From JAICXG01 sp036825615 (GTDB taxonomy: Bacteria > Verrucomicrobiota > Verrucomicrobiia > Chthoniobacterales > UBA10450): a stretch of 64,000 nt of DNA. Position numbers and translations under genes: made by a program. The first letter of the stretch is position 1, and the number at the start of each line of letters is the position of its first letter. Positions 59,621 to 64,000 of the stretch are shown here, in pieces. Below the pieces are notes generated by a model that worked only from the letters and a program-made list of their open reading frames with translations, was not told the origin of the DNA and searched no databases. The stretch covers positions 13,238 through 77,237 of the forward strand of contig DAISXY010000019.1 in the NCBI GenBank assembly GCA_036825615.1, in the 5' to 3' direction.

Positions 59621-60799
59621 ATGAGAAGGATTTTTGATTTTCAATTTGCGTTTTGCGTTTTGGTTGGGGCCGCCGGGCTGCTTTGTCTGACGAGTGTGAT
59701 TGCGCTCGCGGCGGAAAACGTGCCCACCATCACGGTGAGCAAGAGCGACCAGATCAATCTGGCGGTTTCGCCGCTCGGCGGAAGCGAGGGCGCAAGCGCG
59801 ACCGCAATTGTGCAGAAGGACCTGACGCTCTCCGGATTTTTCAAAATCGGAACTGGGAGCGCCTCCTACACGGTGAAAGGGTCAGCCAGCAGCGGCAGCC
59901 TCAATGGCCAGGTAGTCGATCATAACGGCGGGACGGTTCTTTCGAAAAGCTATAGCGGCGCGACGGCCCAAAGCGCGCATGAGTTTGCCAATGACATCAT
60001 CGAGACGCTTACTGGGAACAAGGGTTTGGCCGGAAGCAAGATCGCCTTCATCGCCACGCGGAGCGGACGCAAGGAAGTCTATGTGGCGGATTACGACGGG
60101 GCCCGCGTGCGGCAACTCACGCACGACAACACCATCAGCGTGCATCCCTCGCTCAGCCCCGATGGCAGCCGGCTCGCTTATACCGGCTACCAGAGCGGTT
60201 ATGCGGATGTTTACCTGATTGATCTCGCTTCCGGCGCGCGGAACAAGATCGTGAATTTCCCGGGCACCAACAGCGGCGCGGCCTTTTCGCCCAACGGCGA
60301 GCAGATTGCCCTAACGATCAGCAAAGATGGCAACCCCGAACTTTACACCGTGAGCGCGAACGGCGGCGGGGCGCGGCGCCTCACCCACACGCGCGGGGTG
60401 GAGTCGAGCCCGACCTGGTCGCCAGACGGCAGCGAGCTTATTTATTCGTTCGATGGCGCGGGCGGGCCGCAACTTTATCGCATTTCGTCGAGCGGCGGAT
60501 CGGGGCAGCAAATTGCGACCGGCTATGGGTATTGCACCGAGCCGAGCTGGTCGCCGGATGGAAAGAAGGTCGCGTTCAACATCCGGAGCGGCGGAGAATT
60601 TCAGGTGGTGGTGCTCGAATTGGGGAGCGGGAGCAAGCGCACGATCGCGACCGGGGAAGACCCGGTCTGGGGGCCGGATTCGCGGCATCTGATTTTCAGC
60701 GAAGGCGGCGCGCTTTACATGGTGGACGCGATCAGCGGCAGGAAGAACAAGATCCTCGACGGCCTCGGGAAAATCACCGAGCCGACCTGGTCGCGCTAA
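59621..60799 (+). CDS. tolB: Tol-Pal system protein TolB
   Basis: A 392-aa periplasmic protein. The signal peptide is VGAAGLLCLTSVIALA. An N-terminal domain of about 120 residues is followed by a beta-propeller with TolB-type repeats: KIAFIATRSGRKEVYVAD, VHPSLSPDGSRLAYTGYQSG, SAAFSP-like NSGAAFSPNGEQIALT, and SSPTWSPDGSELIYSF. TolB binds Pal in the outer membrane and TolA across the periplasm. No pal gene follows; the REP-like hairpin and a convergent ligase gene end the operon. One octamer copy reads A-L-T-I with a CTA codon. Confidence 0.94.
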   Translation: MRRIFDFQFAFCVLVGAAGLLCLTSVIALAAENVPTITVSKSDQINLAVSPLGGSEGASATAIVQKDLTLSGFFKIGTGSASYTVKGSASSGSLNGQVVDHNGGTVLSKSYSGATAQSAHEFANDIIETLTGNKGLAGSKIAFIATRSGRKEVYVADYDGARVRQLTHDNTISVHPSLSPDGSRLAYTGYQSGYADVYLIDLASGARNKIVNFPGTNSGAAFSPNGEQIALTISKDGNPELYTVSANGGGARRLTHTRGVESSPTWSPDGSELIYSFDGAGGPQLYRISSSGGSGQQIATGYGYCTEPSWSPDGKKVAFNIRSGGEFQVVVLELGSGSKRTIATGEDPVWGPDSRHLIFSEGGALYMVDAISGRKNKILDGLGKITEPTWSR

Positions 60800-60807
60800 C
60801 TTCTTCT

Positions 60808-60867
60808 GTCATCCTGAGCGAGGCGCAGCCCCGAAAGCTTTCGGGGCTGCGCTTCGCTCGGGATGAC
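60808..60867. terminator. REP-like palindrome between convergent tolB and ligase genes
   Basis: The arms GTCATCCTGAGCG...and ...CGCTCGGGATGAC enclose a perfect central palindrome, GCAGCCCCGAAAGCTTTCGGGGCTGC. It starts 9 bases after the tolB stop and ends 2 bases before the convergent ligase stop, so it could end transcription from both sides. The same core, GCAGCCCCGAAAGCTTTCGGGG, recurs at 61909-61931. Confidence 0.75.
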
Positions 60868-60869
60868 GT

Positions 60870-61898
60870 TTAGAGCAGCGCGAGCGATTTGCCCTCGCGG
60901 CCGGTGACCTGGTCGAGGGTGCACTGCCGCGGCGCCTTGTCTTTGCGCCAGCGCACGATCCTGGTTCCGTGGCGAAAACGGCCGCCGGTGAAATGATCGT
61001 AGGTCACTTCGACCACCACCTTGGGATCGACCGGTTCCCATTCGCCGCTCCGCTCCGTGCTCCAGCGACTCGGGCCACCGGGCGCGTTCCCGGTGAAACC
61101 GGGCGGCTTTCGCAGCGCCTCGAACTTTTTCGTTAGGGCGATTTTCTCCTCTTTCTTGAAAGCGGAGGTGAAGCCGACGTGATGAAGCAGGCCGGCGTCA
61201 TCATAAAGCCCGAGCAGGAGCGAACCGATGATCCGCTCGCCGCTGGCATAACGAAATCCGCCGACGACGCAATCAACTGTGCGGATCTGTTTGACCTTCA
61301 CCGCCGCCGTTCGTTCGCCCGAGGCATAAGGGCAATCGAGCCGCTTCGCGATGATCCCGTCGAGATCGCCACCGGCTTTCGCGAACCACTTCTGCGCCTG
61401 CTTGAGATCATGGGTCGCGGGCGAGAGACGAATTTGCTTTTCGTTAGGGAAAAATCTTTCGGCAAATTCCTCCAGCCGCTCGCGCCGCTCACGCAACGGC
61501 CGGTCGAGCAGCGAGCTGCCGTCTTCATCCGCGAGCAGATCGAAGACGATGTAAATGGCGGGATGCGCCGCGGCCAGCTTTTGCACCCGGCTCGCGGCGG
61601 GATGAAGTCGCAGTTGCAGCTCGTCGAATGAGAGCTTGCCCGCGACCGGGATCGCCAGCTCGCCGTCGAGGACGAATCGTTTTGCCTTTAATTCGCCTAA
61701 CGACGTTGCAACGTCTGGAAAATAGCGCGCGAGCGGCTGACCGGCTTTCGATTGCAGAAAAATGTCATCGCCGTCACGGAAGGCGAGACAGCGGAAACCA
61801 TCCCACTTCGGCTCATACTGCCAGCCTTCGTCGGTCGGAATTTCATCGACCGAGCGGGCTTCCATCGGTGGCAGCGGCGGCTTGAGTGGCAGCGTCAT
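60870..61898 (-). CDS. ATP-dependent DNA ligase (LigD ligase-domain type)
   Basis: A 342-aa ATP-dependent DNA ligase. The AMP-accepting lysine is Lys31 in YEPKWDGFR (KxDG motif), followed by FVLDGELAIP, YIVFDLLADE, DGIIAKRLDCPYASG and VKVKQIRTVDCVVGG, and an OB-fold C-terminus. There is no polymerase or nuclease domain and no ku gene nearby, so it resembles a stand-alone LigD ligase or a LigC. The start is the ATG at 61898, which lies in the REP-like element. An earlier frame-open ATG at 61946 would add 16 repeat-encoded residues. Convergent with tolB. Confidence 0.9.
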   Translation of the reverse strand: MTLPLKPPLPPMEARSVDEIPTDEGWQYEPKWDGFRCLAFRDGDDIFLQSKAGQPLARYFPDVATSLGELKAKRFVLDGELAIPVAGKLSFDELQLRLHPAASRVQKLAAAHPAIYIVFDLLADEDGSSLLDRPLRERRERLEEFAERFFPNEKQIRLSPATHDLKQAQKWFAKAGGDLDGIIAKRLDCPYASGERTAAVKVKQIRTVDCVVGGFRYASGERIIGSLLLGLYDDAGLLHHVGFTSAFKKEEKIALTKKFEALRKPPGFTGNAPGGPSRWSTERSGEWEPVDPKVVVEVTYDHFTGGRFRHGTRIVRWRKDKAPRQCTLDQVTGREGKSLALL

Positions 61899-62005
61899 TC
61901 TGAGCGAAGTGCAGCCCCGAAAGCTTTCGGGGAAGAATCCCGTCAATTACCTTAAAGCTTTCGCCGCGGGATCCCTCGACTTCGCTGCGCTCCGCTCGGG
62001 ATGAC
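61894..62005. repeat. REP-like element overlapping two gene ends
   Basis: Arms GTCATTCTGAGCGAAGTGCAG... from 61894 and ...GCTCCGCTCGGGATGAC to 62005, with part of the GCCCCGAAAGCTTTCGGGG palindrome inside. The ligase ATG (61898) lies in the left arm and the last 20 or so codons of the next gene lie in the right arm. This is the same family as at 17.3, 58.1 and 60.8 kb. Confidence 0.85.
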
Positions 62006-62618
62006 GAAGGTTGTAGCGCCGCGGTTCCAGTTTCGGCGGCCGCTTTCCTTTTCGCACCGCGCCCTGCACCGGGATGTAACCGAGTTCAGTCCCATCGACC
62101 GCACAGCGCAAAAGCAATCCGCCCCGGCTCATGTCGCCGCGCCCGACAAACTCGGCCGGGAATTGGATTCGCTCGCGGAGGACCTCGAGCAAAATGCTGA
62201 CGTATTTGCCGCTCGCGACACTGCCGAGCAGGACGACCTCGCACTTTGGCGTTAGCTGTTTGACGAGCCGGCGCAGGTCGCGCGTAAGCGGCCTGCGATA
62301 GCGCGGGTCGGATTCATCGATGTCGACTTCGGCAAATTCACGCAGGTCAGCCAGCGTCACCGAAGTGCTCGCGGGCACGAGACCGCGCGTCGGCGTGATC
62401 ACGAGAACGCGCGACAGGTCCGGGCGGGCGAAGGCGTTTGCATAAGCCAGCTTGCCGCGAAAGTAGAGACCGCTCAGGAAGGTGAAGGCTTCGCCTAACG
62501 ACACCGGCTCGCCGCGCCGCAGCCGCCAGGCCAGCTCAAACCCGGCGCGCTCGCTCAGGAGCATCTGGGCGCGTCGACCGCCCGCGTAGGCTGGCGAAAG
62601 GAGAAAGGTGCGAGTCAT
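61947..62618 (-). CDS. conserved protein of unknown function next to DNA ligase
   Basis: A 223-aa protein. Starting at the ATG at 62618 (MTRTFLLSPAYAGGRRAQML), it has the blocks FTFLSGLYFRGKLAYANAF, VLVITPTRGLVP, EFAEVDIDESDPRYRRPL, VVLLGSVASGKYV and GRGDMSRGGLLLRC, all of which I recall as conserved in an uncharacterised family often found beside ATP-dependent DNA ligases. It may therefore work in repair. The last 20 residues (LRHPERSAAKSRDPAAKALR) are encoded by the REP-like element and would not be native to the family. One octamer copy reads V-S-L-G with TTA. Confidence 0.8.
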   Translation of the reverse strand: MTRTFLLSPAYAGGRRAQMLLSERAGFELAWRLRRGEPVSLGEAFTFLSGLYFRGKLAYANAFARPDLSRVLVITPTRGLVPASTSVTLADLREFAEVDIDESDPRYRRPLTRDLRRLVKQLTPKCEVVLLGSVASGKYVSILLEVLRERIQFPAEFVGRGDMSRGGLLLRCAVDGTELGYIPVQGAVRKGKRPPKLEPRRYNLRHPERSAAKSRDPAAKALR

Positions 62619-62706
62619 AAAAAAGTTGTAGCGTCCGCTATTCCCAGCGGACAAATCAGTGTTCGCTGGGCCGGCAGAGATGCGCTGGAACAGCGCACGC
62701 TACAGC

Positions 62707-63909
62707 ATGAAACCCGGATTCCTCGAAAAATTGATCGAGCGTCTTGGCCGCATTGGCCCGGAGGATGTGCAGAATTATCTCCTCCGCCTCGCCCAGGAAA
62801 AAGGCTTTCTCGAAACGATTTTCAATTCCATCCAGGAAGGGATCATCGTCACCGACGCCAAGGGGCGCATCACCTACCTGAACGACGCGGCCTGCGAAAT
62901 TTTCGGGCTCGATGGCGAACATTCGATCGGTAAACCGCTCGAGGAGCAGGTGCGCGGGCTCGATTGGAAGGCGTTCTCGCAATCGGACTCGGCCATCAGC
63001 CGGGACATGGAAATTTTTTATCCGGCCAATCGCTTCATCAACTTCTACGTCGTCCCGCTCGTGATCGAGCGCCGGCCGAAAGGCGATTCGCCTCACGAAT
63101 CGATCACCGAGGCGGTCGGTCACGCCATGATCCTGCGCGACATCACCCAGGACCGTCGCTCGACTCAGCAGACGATCGAATCGGAGCGCCTCTCCGCCCT
63201 CACCTTGCTCGCCGCGGGCGTGGCGCATGAGATCGGCAACCCGCTCAATTCGCTGCACATCCATCTCCAGTTAATGGAGCGCAAGGTGAAGAAGCTGCGC
63301 GGCGCGGAAGAGAAACGCGAGCTCCAGGAATCGATCGAGATCGCGCGCGCCGAGATCAACCGGCTCGACTCGATCGTGACCCAGTTCCTGCGCGCGATCC
63401 GGCCTTCCAAGCCACAGCTGCAGCCGGAGGATGTGAACGGCATCGTCGAGGAATCGGTGCGTTTTTTCCAGCCCGAGATCAAGGACCGCGACATCGTAGT
63501 GGAAACCGAGCTGCGCTCCGATCTCCCGCGCGTCGAACTCGATCGCGACCAGGTCAAGCAAGCCTTTTACAACGCGATCAAGAACAGCTTCGAAGCGATG
63601 AAACGCCACGGCATTCTCCGCATCCGGACTGATCGGGACGATACGCACGTCATCATCAGTTTCACCGACACGGGCGGCGGGATTTCGCCGGAAAACCTGA
63701 GCCGGGTATTCGAGCCATATTTCACGACCAAGGCGGGAGGTTCGGGGCTGGGATTGCTCATCGTTAGGCGAATCGTGCGCGAGCATGGCGGGGAGCTGGC
63801 GCTCGAGAGCCGCGAAGGCAAAGGGCTGACGCTGACGATTCGGCTCCCGATTTTCGAGCATCGGGTGCGGATGCTGCCGGATCGGGAAAGGATGAGGGAT
63901 GAGGGATGA
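62707..63909 (+). CDS. PAS-domain sensor histidine kinase
   Basis: A 400-aa kinase without a visible membrane helix. A PAS domain (EGIIVTDAKGRITYLNDAACEIFGL) is followed by a HisKA domain with the His in AAGVAHEIGNPLNSLH near residue 175, an N-box (KQAFYNAIKNSFEAM), and ATPase G-boxes (FTDTGGGISPENL, GSGLGLLIVRRIVREHGG). It is probably NtrB-like. The ATG at 62707 (MKPGFLEKLIERLGRIG) begins a helical region; an earlier ATG at 62659 adds 16 unlikely residues. The octamer at 63761 falls in L-I-V-R-R with an AGG codon. The last three or four codons lie in the 7-base tandem repeat. No response regulator is seen before the window ends. Confidence 0.88.
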   Translation: MKPGFLEKLIERLGRIGPEDVQNYLLRLAQEKGFLETIFNSIQEGIIVTDAKGRITYLNDAACEIFGLDGEHSIGKPLEEQVRGLDWKAFSQSDSAISRDMEIFYPANRFINFYVVPLVIERRPKGDSPHESITEAVGHAMILRDITQDRRSTQQTIESERLSALTLLAAGVAHEIGNPLNSLHIHLQLMERKVKKLRGAEEKRELQESIEIARAEINRLDSIVTQFLRAIRPSKPQLQPEDVNGIVEESVRFFQPEIKDRDIVVETELRSDLPRVELDRDQVKQAFYNAIKNSFEAMKRHGILRIRTDRDDTHVIISFTDTGGGISPENLSRVFEPYFTTKAGGSGLGLLIVRRIVREHGGELALESREGKGLTLTIRLPIFEHRVRMLPDRERMRDEG

Positions 63910-64000
63910 GGGATGAGGGCGGAGGGATGAGGGATGAGGGATGAGGGATGAAGGATGAAGGATGAAGGATGAAGGATGAAGGATGAAGGATGAAGGATGA
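63891..64000. repeat. 7-base tandem repeat (GATGAGG/GATGAAG)
   Basis: About 15.7 direct units of seven bases run to the right edge of the window. The first eight are GATGAGG (one altered to GCGGAGG), and those from 63947 on are GATGAAG. The first units contain the end and stop codon of the histidine kinase gene. The array continues past the window, so its full length is unknown. Confidence 0.95.

Larger units (their letters stand above)
799..63768. repeat. dispersed octamer TCGTTAGG (usually TCGTTAGGC), 36 copies
   Basis: By eye I count 36 exact copies. TCGTTAGG on the plus strand starts at 2406, 6784, 15797, 15868, 22767, 32440, 39416, 39883, 40766, 42401, 42909, 47523, 48345, 50465, 55131, 55820, 58500, 61130, 61441 and 63761. 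The complement CCTAACGA starts at 799, 1417, 7736, 23747, 24889, 26002, 28896, 31980, 32009, 33142, 56779, 56887, 59146, 60310, 61696 and 62494. In 27 of the 36 the next base extends it to TCGTTAGGC. Near matches with TTGTTAGG occur at 5391, 16540, 21911, 41648 and 57836. About two exact copies would be expected by chance at this base composition. It is found on both strands and in every reading frame. The start and end given are the outer limits of the set, not one element. Confidence 0.9.

Noticed and set aside
60870..61041. Short frames encoding HPERS/VILSEAQPRKLSG-type peptides
   Set aside because: These are translations of the REP-like palindrome in various frames, not conserved proteins.
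799..63768. The TCGTTAGG octamer as a Chi site or KOPS
   Set aside because: Both orientations occur in nearly equal number along the window, while Chi and KOPS are strongly strand-biased.
1..64000. tRNA, rRNA, CRISPR array, IS element or phage block
   Set aside because: I looked for T-loop GGTTCGA patterns, regular 25-40-base direct repeats with spacers, and transposase or integrase motifs on both strands and found none that I would defend.

Overview
The window is GC-rich, gene-dense bacterial chromosome with 49 protein genes that I can support, one of them (folP) cut by the left edge. I see no tRNA, rRNA, CRISPR array or complete insertion sequence. The gene content suggests Verrucomicrobiota, probably the Spartobacteria/Chthoniobacterales side. 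The evidence is an alternative complex III operon, an ECF-sigma/Ser-Thr-kinase pair, secreted beta-propeller proteins with duplicated C-terminal modules, and low-complexity GTAATCG-type inverted repeats. This placement is inference from gene families, not from a marker-gene comparison.

Layout. 1-2.7 kb: start of folP, then rnr and a small PUR-domain protein. 2.7-14.8 kb: an 11-gene minus-strand respiratory operon. It runs actA-actB-actC-actD-actE-actF, two small membrane or linker genes, then ccoN-like, ccoO-like and ccoP-like genes, mostly joined by ATGA or TAATG overlaps. The ccoN-like subunit lacks every histidine that should bind CuB and heme b3. 15.0-17.2 kb: a bufferin-type RiPP operon (bufA-bufB-bufC). 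17.5-20.3 kb: rpsO-pnp with a leader hairpin. 20.4-26.9 kb: a secreted protein, a lytic transglycosylase, priA, a class A beta-lactamase-like protein, a Nudix protein, DUF427 and a class V aminotransferase. 27.0-30.8 kb: two paralogous secreted beta-propeller proteins. 31-37.7 kb: ACT protein, exported thioredoxin, hybrid sensor kinase, polysaccharide deacetylase, dynamin-like GTPase, and an exported barrel-like protein. 37.7-41.0 kb: nadB-panC (NAD and pantothenate synthesis) and an HTH-metallo-beta-lactamase fusion. 41.0-43.8 kb: MFS-type transporter and an exported epimerase-like protein. 43.9-50.5 kb: a Cys-rich exported peptide plus a CusC-CusB-CusA-type metal efflux operon. 50.6-55.0 kb: ECF sigma factor, multidomain Ser/Thr kinase, Calx-beta-like secreted protein. 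55.1-60.8 kb: alcohol dehydrogenase, lgt, and tolQ-tolR-tolA/tonB-tolB. 60.9-64.0 kb: LigD-type DNA ligase, its usual partner of unknown function, and a PAS histidine kinase running into a 7-bp tandem repeat.

Two genome-scale signals cut across the genes. First, the octamer TCGTTAGG, usually extended to TCGTTAGGC, occurs 36 times by my reading on both strands, against about 2 expected. It sits mostly inside genes, in all reading frames, and often forces codons that look disfavoured here (TTA, CTA, AGG). This resembles a DNA uptake or other genome-marking sequence. Second, a dispersed REP-like palindrome (GTCATCCCGAGCG...) sits between genes and has been absorbed into gene ends near 61.9 kb.

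Copper is a recurring theme: bufferin synthesis at 15-17 kb and Cus-type efflux at 44-50 kb could together handle periplasmic copper. The Tol genes, lgt, the lytic transglycosylase and the deacetylase concern the cell envelope. All coordinates and counts come from reading by eye. Family assignments rest on remembered motifs, not on a database search.
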